Source: JAQBGV01 sp032128395
Lineage (GTDB): Bacteria > Planctomycetota > UBA8108 > UBA1146
NCBI GenBank assembly: GCA_032128395.1
Contig: JAQBGV010000046.1
Location: 1-64,000, forward strand
Direction: 5' to 3'
Length of the DNA stretch: 64,000 bases
This document shows positions 52,721 through 60,952 of this stretch, piece by piece (the first letter of the stretch is position 1; every line of letters begins with the position of its first letter). The notes below the pieces were generated by a model that was given only the letters and a program-made list of their open reading frames with translations, was not told where the DNA came from and did not search any database. The translations under genes were made by a program, and so were the position numbers.

Positions 52721-53277
52721 CGATCTTTCCCCTCTCGCGGGGCCAGTTGCGCCGAGAGGTCCTTCATCGTCCGGTGGAGGATGTAGCCGACGTTGGTCGG
52801 CGAGAATCCGGTGATGCCGGCGATCTCTCGGTAGCTCTTGCCCTCCTCGACGCGCAGCAGGAGGACCTCCATCTGTCTCGGCGGCAATCGGTCGATCGCC
52901 GCCCGCATCGCCCGGCAGCTCTCGTCGCGTTCGGCCCTTGCGGCGGGGCTCGCCGCTTCGGGCTCCGCTTCCTGACGCAGGGAGGCCGCCGCCTCGGTGT
53001 GGCGTCGGCGGCGGGTCTCCTTGCGCATGAAGTCGACGCTGCGGTTCCGCGCGACCCGCAGGAGCCAGTTGTGGCAACTGTCGACGCGGAGCAGCCGCTT
53101 CGGATGTCTGGCCGCCTCGATGAAGGTCTCCTGGACCACATCTTGCGCGGCGCTCGGATCACCGAGGAGACGGGCGACGAACCGTAGGAGGGACTCCTGG
53201 TAGCGGCCGAACAGCGTGCCGAGTGATTCGGCGTCGCGTGCATCGACGTACGCGAGGAGAAGCTCCCGATCGGTCAT
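52717..53277 (-). CDS. ECF-type RNA polymerase sigma factor
   Basis: A 186-residue sigma70-family ECF protein. Region 2 is recognisable (LGTLFGRYQESLLRFVARLL, DVVQETFIEA, WLLRVARNRSVDFMR), followed by an Ala/Glu-rich linker. Region 4 has LPPRQMEVLLLRVEEGKSYR and the helix-turn-helix ITGFSPTNVGYILHRTMKDL. The GTFS-like linker and overall length are normal for ECF factors. It overlaps the anti-sigma start by ATGA and probably drives its own operon of VWA and giant envelope proteins. ATG 53277 has only a weak ribosome site. Confidence 0.93.
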   Translation of the reverse strand: MTDRELLLAYVDARDAESLGTLFGRYQESLLRFVARLLGDPSAAQDVVQETFIEAARHPKRLLRVDSCHNWLLRVARNRSVDFMRKETRRRRHTEAAASLRQEAEPEAASPAARAERDESCRAMRAAIDRLPPRQMEVLLLRVEEGKSYREIAGITGFSPTNVGYILHRTMKDLSAQLAPREGKDR

Positions 53278-53652
53278 GCCACACCCGTCTGTGTCGGTTC
53301 GGAGGGAGGGAGGCCTCTTCGACCCACCGAACCGTCTTGGAGTTCCGAGTGGATGTCGCTCCCGGCGACGGCGTTGTTAGAAGTCCGTCTCAGGTTTGCG
53401 CCAAGTCCCGACCGCTGCAAGGGTTGGCACATCCCCGGCCCAGGACCGGACCCGTCGGTCCGGAACCACCCATCTCCCATGTCGGCTGAAATAGGGAAAA
53501 GCTTGGGGACTATGGCGGTTGATGTCAGGGGGTTGGTGATGTCAGGGATCTGGTTCCCAGCCCCCTCGTGCTCGCGGCAGAGCCGCTCGCATTTCACCCC
53601 GACGAGTGGTGTCACCCCGACGAGCTCCCCTGCTCGGTGCGGAGCCAGTTCC
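53278..53652. other. Intergenic region with two sets of direct repeats
   Basis: About 375 bases between the sigma gene start and the end of the export operon. It holds near-identical 13-mers (GTTGATGTCAGGG at 53518-53530, GGTGATGTCAGGG at 53535-53547), 17 bases apart. Two perfect copies of TCACCCCGACGAG lie at 53594-53606 and 53612-53624, 18 bases apart. A small hairpin GCGGC-AGA-GCCGC sits at 53574-53586. No classic ECF promoter was identified with confidence. A 135-codon minus-strand frame here was rejected. Confidence 0.55.
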
Positions 53653-54198
53653 CTACCCCTGGACGTGCACCCCGGTCGCATTGACGATGAAGACCCCGTC
53701 GTCGTCCTTCTCCGCGACCACGCCGACCACCGTCACCGTGGCGAGGGGGTCGAGCCCGTGCTGCCCCTGGAGCGACACTGCCAGCGGCTTGCCGTCCGCT
53801 CCGACGAACTGGACGGTCGCGGTCCCCCGGACGATGTCCTCGGAGGTCTCGCAACAGTAGTCCCACGGGGTCTTGCAGCCATCTCCCTCGGTGTCGGCGC
53901 AGGAGGGGATCGCGGGATCGATGACGACCATCATCGCCCGCCCCTCGACGAAGGGCTCATCCCGCCCGCCGATTCGCGCGGTGAAGGTGACGGTGTCCCC
54001 CTTCTTCGCTGAGGCCTTCACGTCGGGGAGCGGCTTCGCCCCCGAGGGAGCCTTCGCGAGGATCGCGTGGGCGGGGAGACCGACCGAAGTGGCTCCGCCG
54101 TTTGCGACGGGCTCCATTTTCGTAGTGCAGCCGAGCAGCGAGACAGAGATGACCGCGATCGAAGCAAGGAGAGTGCGCGCGGTCTGGAGGATGGTCAT
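53653..54198 (-). CDS. Cys-containing lipoprotein of the export operon
   Basis: A 181-residue protein with lipoprotein signal ending LLGC (Cys24). The mature part begins with Lys/Ala/Pro segments and then looks like a small beta-barrel (DTVTFTARIGGRDEPFVEGR; VTVVGVVAEKDDDGVFIVNA), compatible with an OB-like fold. It contains the Cys cluster SCADTEGDGCKTPWDYCCET, which could bind metal or form disulfides. ATG 54198 follows AAGGA. It lies 52 bases after the last permease gene on the same strand, so it is probably the operon tail. Family not named. Confidence 0.72.
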   Translation of the reverse strand: MTILQTARTLLASIAVISVSLLGCTTKMEPVANGGATSVGLPAHAILAKAPSGAKPLPDVKASAKKGDTVTFTARIGGRDEPFVEGRAMMVVIDPAIPSCADTEGDGCKTPWDYCCETSEDIVRGTATVQFVGADGKPLAVSLQGQHGLDPLATVTVVGVVAEKDDDGVFIVNATGVHVQG

Positions 54199-54250
54199 CG
54201 GGATCCTTCTTTCGGAGAGATGGAGTGGCGGACAGCATAGCGGATCTTCC

Positions 54251-55420
54251 CTACGCCCGCAGCGCCTGGCCGACCGGAAGGCGAATACAGCGCCAGGCGG
54301 GGGGGAGCGCCCCGATCACTCCGAGCGCGATCCCCGAACCGACCCCGATCATCAGCACGGGTGCGTCGACCACCAGCCCGAAGGCTCCCATCGAGAACCG
54401 CACCGCGACCCCATCGAGGAGGTACTGCCCCGCGACTCCCGCGATGAGAGCCCCGGTAGCGGCGACGATGATCGACTCCTCGACGAGGGAGAGCACGATC
54501 GCGGTCCGGGAGTACCCGAGGACCTGCAGCGTGCCCACTTCTCGCACCCTCGAGGCGAACGCGGCGAGCATGGTGTTCAAGCCGCCGAGAATGCCGCCGA
54601 GGGCGATCAGCGCGGCGGTGGCGAGGACCATCCCGCGGATCGGCGCGTAGAACCGCGCGAGAGCGCTGTAGTAGTCGGCCTCACGCACCGCGACGAGCTC
54701 GAGGTCGAGGCGTTGCGCGGCGAGGGCCTGAACATCGGCGAACTCGCCCCGGGCCGGGTCGATGGTCAGGACGACGCACGACAGGTTGTCGCGCTGTCCG
54801 ACCACTTGCAGATCGCTGAGCGGCATCCAGATCTCGCCGTCCATCACCGTTCGGGGGGCGCGGAAGCGTCCGCTGATCGCCCACGGCCTGCCATCGATGG
54901 TGAGGAACTCCCCGGGCGCGAGGCGGACGTCGTCGACGCCGAGTTGCCGCGAGACGAGACCGCCGACCATCACCTCATCGCGCCCTGGCTCCGGGGCCCG
55001 CCCCTCGACCACGTGCACCTGCGGGTGGACTAGGTACGCGACCGGTCGAATGCCGCGGACGGGGGTCAGGCGACCCTCTTCTGCGTCGGCTTCGGTGCGC
55101 ACCGCGAGCGCGAGGTGCGCTTCGGGGGAGACGTAGCGCTCGCCGAGCCGCTCGCGGACCGCGTCGAGACTCGCGGCGACCTCCTCGGCGCGCGCGTCGA
55201 CTTCGCTGCGCTCGATACTCTCTTCCGATCCCGCTCCGAGCAGGATCACGTTGTGTTCCCCGCCGGGGAGGGAGAGGCTCGCGCGCATCCCCCGGACGAA
55301 TCCGGCGGCCGCGATGACGAGGAGCACGACGAGTGCACTGCCGAAGACTCCGAGCGCGAGCCGGGGGAGGGACCGCCCGAGGTTGCGCGTCGCGTAGTCG
55401 AGGGGGAGGAGTCGGAGCAT
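54251..55420 (-). CDS. ABC transporter permease, FtsX/MacB type (second)
   Basis: A 389-residue membrane protein with one N-terminal helix (LALGVFGSALVVLLVIAAAGF), a large periplasmic domain of about 220 residues, and three C-terminal helices with the FtsX-type loop FASRVREVGTLQVLGYSRTAI. This is the MacB/LolC-type layout used for mechanotransmission rather than direct transport. It starts at ATG 55420, two bases after the stop of the first permease. Together they supply the two permease chains for one ATPase. Confidence 0.9.
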   Translation of the reverse strand: MLRLLPLDYATRNLGRSLPRLALGVFGSALVVLLVIAAAGFVRGMRASLSLPGGEHNVILLGAGSEESIERSEVDARAEEVAASLDAVRERLGERYVSPEAHLALAVRTEADAEEGRLTPVRGIRPVAYLVHPQVHVVEGRAPEPGRDEVMVGGLVSRQLGVDDVRLAPGEFLTIDGRPWAISGRFRAPRTVMDGEIWMPLSDLQVVGQRDNLSCVVLTIDPARGEFADVQALAAQRLDLELVAVREADYYSALARFYAPIRGMVLATAALIALGGILGGLNTMLAAFASRVREVGTLQVLGYSRTAIVLSLVEESIIVAATGALIAGVAGQYLLDGVAVRFSMGAFGLVVDAPVLMIGVGSGIALGVIGALPPAWRCIRLPVGQALRA

Positions 55421-55422
55421 GG

Positions 55423-56580
55423 TTACACCGCCCGGAACGATTCTGCGATCTCTCTCCGCGACGCTCGGAGCGCCGGGAGGAGACCTGCGACGAGTCCGAG
55501 AAGGACCGAGAGCCCCAGCCCGACCGCGATGACCCGTGGATCCGACGAGATCTCGATGTTGAGCCCTTCCATCGTCAACGAGAGTCGCTGTCGGGTCAGG
55601 ATCATCGCGCCGATCGCTCCGACCATCCCCCCCGACAGGCCGAGCGCGGTCCCCTCGATCAGGATCAGCGCCGCGATCTGTCTCGGTGCGAACCCGACCG
55701 TCTCGAGGATCGCGTGTTCGCGGACCCGATCCCGCACCGCGAGAACGATCGCATTGGCGACCAGCGCGAACACCGCCGCGAGCGCCCCCCACCCGAGCCA
55801 CGCGGCGAAGCGGACGATCTCGAGGATGTCCCCCGCCGCTGCGGCGACGAACGCCTTCTCGGGTCGCGTGCTCGTCGGGTCGGGGTCGCGGGAGAACTCG
55901 GCGTCGATCGCGGCCGCGACCGGTTCGAGCCGATCCGCGGCGCCGACCTTCACCTGGAACTGGGTGACCACCCCGCCGGTGCCGCCGCGTCGGCTCGCCT
56001 CCTGCAGGAACGCGAGGTGGGTGTAGGCGACGTTCTCGTCCTGGGGCTCGTTCGACCGGATGATCCCCGCGACCGTCACCGTGATCCCCGCCGCGTCGAG
56101 GCGGTCGCCGACCACGGCTCTTCTTCGCTTCGCGAGGGACTCGCCGACGAGCGCGGAATCTCCGCGTCTTCGCCACGCATCGACCGATCCCGCCACGAAT
56201 TCGAACCCTGGCACGAAGTGAGTGACGAATGCTTCCTCCGGCACGCCTCGGAAGGTCACCACGTCGAGGGATGCCCGGCAGTTCGAGACTTCGATCTTCA
56301 TCGGGATCGCCGAGAGCACGCCGGGGATCGCTTCGATCCGCGGGCCGTAGTACTGCGGGAGGCGGCTGGTGAACGGGCAGTAGCGGTTCTCGCGGTAGAC
56401 GACGAGCACGGTGTCCTCGGAGGTCACACGGGTCGCGCGCTCGACCCCGGCGCGCATCGCCTCGACCGAGCAGAAGAGGAACATCGCGACCGCCACCCCG
56501 GACAAGGTCAGCCCGGTTCGCAGCGGCTGCCGCACGAGCTGTCGGCGCACGAGGGGGAGGAATCGGAGACCGGGGATCAC
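55423..56580 (-). CDS. ABC transporter permease, FtsX/MacB type (first)
   Basis: A 385-residue protein of the same fold as its neighbour. It has an N-terminal helix (TGLTLSGVAVAMFLFCSVEAM), a periplasmic domain with RENRYCPFTSRLPQYYGPRI, and three C-terminal helices with VRDRVREHAILETVGFAPRQ, the coupling loop towards the ATPase. GTG 56580 overlaps the ATPase stop (GTGA). The two permeases differ in sequence, so the transporter is a heterodimer like LolCE rather than a MacB homodimer. Confidence 0.92.
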   Translation of the reverse strand: MIPGLRFLPLVRRQLVRQPLRTGLTLSGVAVAMFLFCSVEAMRAGVERATRVTSEDTVLVVYRENRYCPFTSRLPQYYGPRIEAIPGVLSAIPMKIEVSNCRASLDVVTFRGVPEEAFVTHFVPGFEFVAGSVDAWRRRGDSALVGESLAKRRRAVVGDRLDAAGITVTVAGIIRSNEPQDENVAYTHLAFLQEASRRGGTGGVVTQFQVKVGAADRLEPVAAAIDAEFSRDPDPTSTRPEKAFVAAAAGDILEIVRFAAWLGWGALAAVFALVANAIVLAVRDRVREHAILETVGFAPRQIAALILIEGTALGLSGGMVGAIGAMILTRQRLSLTMEGLNIEISSDPRVIAVGLGLSVLLGLVAGLLPALRASRREIAESFRAV

Positions 56581-57287
56581 CGGGGGTCTCCTCTCGCTGG
56601 CGCAGGTTCCCCGGCGCTGTCGACCAGTCGCCCCTTCTCGAGGTGGAGGGTCTGATGCGCCCGTGCTGCGGTGGCGGGATCGTGGGTGACGACGACGATC
56701 GTCTTCCCGAGATTCTCGTTCAGGTGACCGAGGAGCTCGAGGACCCCCAAGGATGACTGGCGGTCGAGATCTCCGGTCGGTTCATCGGCGAGCAAGATCG
56801 GCGCGTCGGCGACGATCGCCCGGGCGATCGCCACCCGCTGCTCCTGCCCTCCGCTCAGTTGCCGGGGGTAGTGGTCGTGACGATCGTCGATCCCGGAGAG
56901 TTCGAGCGCCCGCGCGACCCGCTGGTGTCGCTCCTTCCGGGTCAGCGGCTGGATCAGGAGCGGCAACTCGACGTTCTCGTACGCGGTGAGCACCGGGACC
57001 AGGTGGTAGAGCTGGAAGATGTAGCCGATCGTCCGCCCACGCCACGCGGCGAGCCGCGCGCGGGAGAGGCGCGCGATATCGACGCCACCGACCAGGAGTT
57101 CGCCCTGCGTCGGCCGGTCGATCCCCGCGATCAAGTTGAGCAGCGTCGTCTTCCCCGAGCCGGATGGTCCCATCAAGGCGAGGAATGCCCCCGACCCGAT
57201 CTCGAGATCCAGCGCGTCGAGCGGGGTGATCGTGTTCTCGCCGCGGCGGTAGACCCGGGTCAGAGCGCGGCACTCGACGAGGCTCAT
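56577..57287 (-). CDS. ABC transporter ATP-binding protein (LolD/MacB-like)
   Basis: A 236-residue ATPase with Walker A GPSGSGKTT, Q-loop region YIFQLYHLVPVLTAYENVEL, signature LSGGQEQRVAIARA and Walker B ILLADEPTGDLD. These mark the LolD/MacB/FtsE group. It energises the two FtsX-type permeases. ATG 57287 overlaps the adaptor stop (ATGA), and the end overlaps the first permease. Confidence 0.96.
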   Translation of the reverse strand: MSLVECRALTRVYRRGENTITPLDALDLEIGSGAFLALMGPSGSGKTTLLNLIAGIDRPTQGELLVGGVDIARLSRARLAAWRGRTIGYIFQLYHLVPVLTAYENVELPLLIQPLTRKERHQRVARALELSGIDDRHDHYPRQLSGGQEQRVAIARAIVADAPILLADEPTGDLDRQSSLGVLELLGHLNENLGKTIVVVTHDPATAARAHQTLHLEKGRLVDSAGEPAPARGDPR

Positions 57288-58768
57288 CGGTCGTCCTCCC
57301 CGCCGATCGTCACCGCATCCCCGGCTTCGAGGTTTGCGGGAGGGTCGGCGATGATCCAGTCCCCCGGTTGGAGACCCGCGGTGACCTCACGCCACCCATC
57401 GATGCGAGTCGACCCGAGCTCGAGAGCGCGCTGCGCCGCGACCCCGGCGTCGTCGAGTCGCTCATCGACGACCCACACCGAACTAGCTCCCCCCGACTCG
57501 ATGAGACACCGCTCCGGAACGAGCAGACGCTGTCGGGTCTCCAGCCGTGATCCCGACGTGAGAAAACGGACGCGGGCGAGCATCTCGGGCTTCAAGAGCG
57601 GGTTCGGGTCCTCGATCGCGACCTTCACTTCGACGGTGTTCTTCTGCAGGTCCGCCTCGTGCAGCATCCGGGAGACGCGGCCGAGGAACCGGTGGTCGGG
57701 GAGCACCGAGACGATCACCTCGGCGTTCTGGTCGACCCCGACCGCGGCGGCATCGGCGAGTGGGACGTCGACGCGCACCTGCAGGTGGGCCGGGTCGTAC
57801 AGGTGCAGGATGTGGGCGGCTTGCGGCGCACTCTCGATCGCGATGCGCGAGCCGGGCGCGACGAGGAGCCGCATCACGATCCCGTCGACGGGGGCGCGGA
57901 CCAGGGTGCGATCGAGGGCGAGCTGTGCTTCGTCGCGCCGAGAATGCGCTCGGGCGAGGAGCCCGACGGATCGGGCGACCTCGGCTTCGGCGATCGCGAC
58001 GCCGAGGCGTTCGTCGATGGTACGGGTGAGCTGTTCGGCGGCGGCGGTCTGCGCAGCGCGGGCACGGTCGATGCGCGCGTCCAGCAGCGGTCGGCGGGCG
58101 CGCAGCGCTCGGAGGCCAGCCCGCTCCGCTTCGAGTGCGAGCGAGAGTCGGCGGACTTCACCGGCGGAGACCGCACCGGACGCGACGAGACTTCGCTTCC
58201 GCTCGAATTCGTCCTCGACCGCCGCGACGCGCGCGCCCTCGGCGGCGATCTCCGGATCGAGAAGGGAGAGCTCGGCCAACGCCTCGGCGACGGCGGCATC
58301 GGTGGTTCGGGAATCCCGGCGGCGAGCGATGAGCGTCTCCAACCGCTCCCGCTCCGCTCCGAGGGCTGCTCTCGCCCGCGCGCATTCCCCCTCGGCGACC
58401 GCGACGTCGGCGTCGGCGGCGGCGACCGCGATGCGCGCGTCGTCCGCGACGAGCCGCGCGACGACATCCCCCGCCTCGACCCTCGAGCCCTCAAGCACGG
58501 TGATCGCCTCGATCGTTCCACTCTCGAGCGCGGTGGCGTAGTAGGGGTACGGATCGGGTTCGAGCCAGCCGGTCGCGGTGACGCTCGCCCCGCCGACCGA
58601 CCCCTCGACCGTCTTCACCATCACCGGGACCACGCGGACCGGTACACCGGGGAAGAGAGTGCGCCACCCCGCGCCGATGAGCAGCGCCGTGGTCGCACCG
58701 ACGAGGAGGAACGGGAGGACGATGCGGGTCCCGAAGCGGAAACGCGGCGGCGGGATCTGGCGGTTCAT
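57284..58768 (-). CDS. Periplasmic adaptor (HlyD/MacA-like membrane fusion protein)
   Basis: A 494-residue protein. One N-terminal membrane helix (IVLPFLLVGATTALLIGAGW) is followed by the first lipoyl half (GTIEAITVLEGSRVEAGDVV), a long Ala/Glu/Arg coiled hairpin and the second half (APVDGIVMRLLVAPGSRI). Beta-barrel and membrane-proximal domains complete it (VRVDVPLADAAAVGVDQNAE). It bridges the inner-membrane ABC complex to the outer-membrane channel. Both ends overlap neighbours by ATGA. Confidence 0.9.
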   Translation of the reverse strand: MNRQIPPPRFRFGTRIVLPFLLVGATTALLIGAGWRTLFPGVPVRVVPVMVKTVEGSVGGASVTATGWLEPDPYPYYATALESGTIEAITVLEGSRVEAGDVVARLVADDARIAVAAADADVAVAEGECARARAALGAERERLETLIARRRDSRTTDAAVAEALAELSLLDPEIAAEGARVAAVEDEFERKRSLVASGAVSAGEVRRLSLALEAERAGLRALRARRPLLDARIDRARAAQTAAAEQLTRTIDERLGVAIAEAEVARSVGLLARAHSRRDEAQLALDRTLVRAPVDGIVMRLLVAPGSRIAIESAPQAAHILHLYDPAHLQVRVDVPLADAAAVGVDQNAEVIVSVLPDHRFLGRVSRMLHEADLQKNTVEVKVAIEDPNPLLKPEMLARVRFLTSGSRLETRQRLLVPERCLIESGGASSVWVVDERLDDAGVAAQRALELGSTRIDGWREVTAGLQPGDWIIADPPANLEAGDAVTIGGEDDR

Positions 58769-60183
58769 CGCCCCACCTTCCGGGCGGCAGAGAGGATCGA
58801 GTCGGCGACTCGGGGGGTGGCAGCGACCCTTGCCTTCTCTTCATCGGTGAGGGGTGCGAGGGAGCCGCCGACCGCACGGATCAGCGCACACAGCGCGATG
58901 CGGGCGTCGAGCTCGGCTTCGTTTCGCTCGCGTCGGGCGGCGAGCGCGGCGTTCTCGCCGAGGAGCGCCTCGGTGCGCGTCCCCTCTCCGACCGAGTGCC
59001 ACGCCTCGAAGAGCGTCGCGCGCTCGAGGGCGGCGGGGAGCCACTCCGCGTCGATCTGGGCGAGGCGCTCTTGCGCGCTCGCGAGCGCGGTGTGGGCGAG
59101 GCGGGTCTCGAGCAGCGCACTCCAGAGCGTCGATTCGGCCTCTCGCGCCCTCTGCTCCGCTTCGGCATTCCGGCGGGCGACCGCCGCGTGCCCCGGATCG
59201 AAGATCGGAGGCGCAAACTCGATCCCCGGGAACACCCCGTCGCGCTCATCGAAGTTCTGTTCGTAGCCGACGGTCGCAGCGACGGTTCCGAACCGTTCCC
59301 GGCCGGCGAGGTCGAGGCGCGCCCCCGCCGCTTCTGCGCGCGCGAGCGCGGCGGCGACGTCGAGACGACGCACGGCGACTCGCTCGATGAGTTCCTCCTC
59401 GGAGAGGTGCTTCGCGCCGGCGAGCGGAAGCGACGCCGGGTCGAGGACCGGGCAGGATGTGGTTTCCGTGACCGCACCCAGTCGCTCGAGGAGGATGCGC
59501 TCGGCGGCGGCGACCGCCTCACGGCTGCGGATCTCCCGGTCGCGGGCACGCGCCAGCTCGATCCGCGCCGCATCCACGGCGAGGCGATCGGACTCCCCCG
59601 CGTCGGAGAGCGCGGTCACGAGAGAGAGGCGCTCGGTGAGGACCGCGACCGAGCGCGCGTCGAGGCCGCTGCGAGCGCGCGTGTGATGCACGGTCGCACA
59701 TGCGACGCCGACCGCTTCGACGGTGCGGAGCGCTCGATCGCTGAGCTCGAGCACCGCGGAACGCAGCTCTGCATCTGCCGCGGCAAGCCGAGCGGGGCGT
59801 GTCCAGAGGGCGGCGAGCGGCGCCATCACTCCGATCATTCCGGGCGAACCGGCGCCACCGTCGAGCGGGAACCCGAGGGCGACCCGAAAGGTCGGGTTCG
59901 CCAGAAGGCCCGCCTGGACCAGATCGGCGCGCGCCGCTGCAACGGCCGCGACCGCTGCGCGCAGAGTCGGATGGCGCTCGAGGGCGAGCCGGGTCGCGGT
60001 CTCGACGTCGAGCGGGTCGGGGAGTGCCGCGGTGGGCGGAGGCGACAGCCAGTCGGGGGCGAGCCCGCTGCGCTCGGTCACGTGGAGCGACGCCGTGGTG
60101 ATGTCATCGCGGGGATCCGTCGAGCCACAACCGGCGAGCAGGGTCACCAGGGCGAATCCGTAGATCGGATGATAGGGCGACAC
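58765..60183 (-). CDS. TolC-family outer-membrane channel lipoprotein
   Basis: A 472-residue protein with a lipoprotein signal (LLAGC, Cys19). It has the two long-helix repeats of outer-membrane efflux channels: VETATRLALERHPTLRAAVA in the first, and DPGHAAVARRNAEAEQRARE with ALERATLFEAWHSVGEGTRT in the second. The start is GTG 60183 with AAAGGACC upstream. It is the outer-membrane partner for the adaptor encoded next, overlapping it by ATGA. The operon is thus a complete ABC-type tripartite exporter. Confidence 0.9.
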   Translation of the reverse strand: MSPYHPIYGFALVTLLAGCGSTDPRDDITTASLHVTERSGLAPDWLSPPPTAALPDPLDVETATRLALERHPTLRAAVAAVAAARADLVQAGLLANPTFRVALGFPLDGGAGSPGMIGVMAPLAALWTRPARLAAADAELRSAVLELSDRALRTVEAVGVACATVHHTRARSGLDARSVAVLTERLSLVTALSDAGESDRLAVDAARIELARARDREIRSREAVAAAERILLERLGAVTETTSCPVLDPASLPLAGAKHLSEEELIERVAVRRLDVAAALARAEAAGARLDLAGRERFGTVAATVGYEQNFDERDGVFPGIEFAPPIFDPGHAAVARRNAEAEQRAREAESTLWSALLETRLAHTALASAQERLAQIDAEWLPAALERATLFEAWHSVGEGTRTEALLGENAALAARRERNEAELDARIALCALIRAVGGSLAPLTDEEKARVAATPRVADSILSAARKVGR

Positions 60184-60259
60184 GGAGAGGTCCTTTCTCG
60201 ATCGATGCGAAAGCCCGCACCCCGGATCGGGGTGCGCAGAGCCGTGCGATCGAGAAGGG

Positions 60260-60751
60260 CTAGCGGCGCAGAACGGTGTAGAGGGTCGGGGGCGGCTGCC
60301 GGGGGGAGATGGGGTGGCCGCGGTGCTGGAAGAGATGCAGGGGAGCGCGCGCCGGATCGATGACCTCGACGGCGAGGGTGCTCTGCAGCGCGGCGGCGCG
60401 GAGCGAATCCGCCCCGGGGAGTTCCTCGCGCGGATCGACGCTCAGGATCTTGAAGGTCGAGACTTCACAGCAAGCGCACACGGTCGAGTGATCGCCGCGG
60501 ACTCGTATCGAGGGAACCGTGCATGAGGGGACTGGGCGTGAGGGGTCCGCGGCTCGCCGCTCGGCCTCCGCTCGCTCGCGATTCGCGCAGCGAGGGCAAC
60601 ACGCCGGTGCGGCGGGCCCGGCGGGATCGGGGCAGCAGAGCGAGAGGAAGCTCTCCGTACCGGTCACCGTGCAGTGGTAGACCGGCCGCCCCGAGAGGAC
60701 CGAGGGGATGAGCGAGGCGAACAGCAGGACGTAGGCGGTCAGTTTCTTCAT
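60260..60751 (-). CDS. Cys-rich secreted protein heading the export operon
   Basis: A 163-residue protein with a signal peptide (MKKLTAYVLLFASLIPSVLS). The mature part has several Cys pairs (LCCPDP, ACCPRCANRERA, VCACCEVS) and a His/Pro-rich tail (LFQHRGHPISPRQPP). The paired Cys and His suggest metal binding or redox chemistry, but no family was recognised. It lies 76 bases upstream of the TolC-type gene on the same strand, so it may report the substrate class of the exporter. It has a candidate promoter whose start point falls almost at the ATG, suggesting a leaderless message. Confidence 0.72.
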   Translation of the reverse strand: MKKLTAYVLLFASLIPSVLSGRPVYHCTVTGTESFLSLCCPDPAGPAAPACCPRCANRERAEAERRAADPSRPVPSCTVPSIRVRGDHSTVCACCEVSTFKILSVDPREELPGADSLRAAALQSTLAVEVIDPARAPLHLFQHRGHPISPRQPPPTLYTVLRR

Positions 60752-60760
60752 CGCCCGTCG

Positions 60761-60789
60761 ACTCTAGCGCTGGTTTCCGGAAGCGACAA
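60761..60789 (-). promoter_or_regulatory. Candidate sigma70-type promoter of the export operon
   Basis: Read on the minus strand: TTGTCG (60789-60784), a 17-base spacer, TAGAGT (60766-60761). Transcription would begin at about 60754, only a few bases before the ATG at 60751, and no ribosome-binding sequence is seen there. Confidence 0.35.
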
Positions 60790-60952
60790 GCCCGGGGGTG
60801 GGCACTGGCCCTATCATCGGCACTTCGCGGCCTCGATCTGGAGGGGGGGGAGATCTTGGCAATTTCGCCGGACTTCCCGTCAGAACTCGAGATCGGCCCC
60901 CTATGAGGGGTTGAAAGGGCACGAGGGGTGCCCGCTGAACCAGGAGGCTGAC

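Noticed and set aside
53274..53681. 135-codon minus-strand gene upstream of sigma
   Set aside because: No ribosome site or recognisable feature. It overlaps the repeats and the lipoprotein 3' end.
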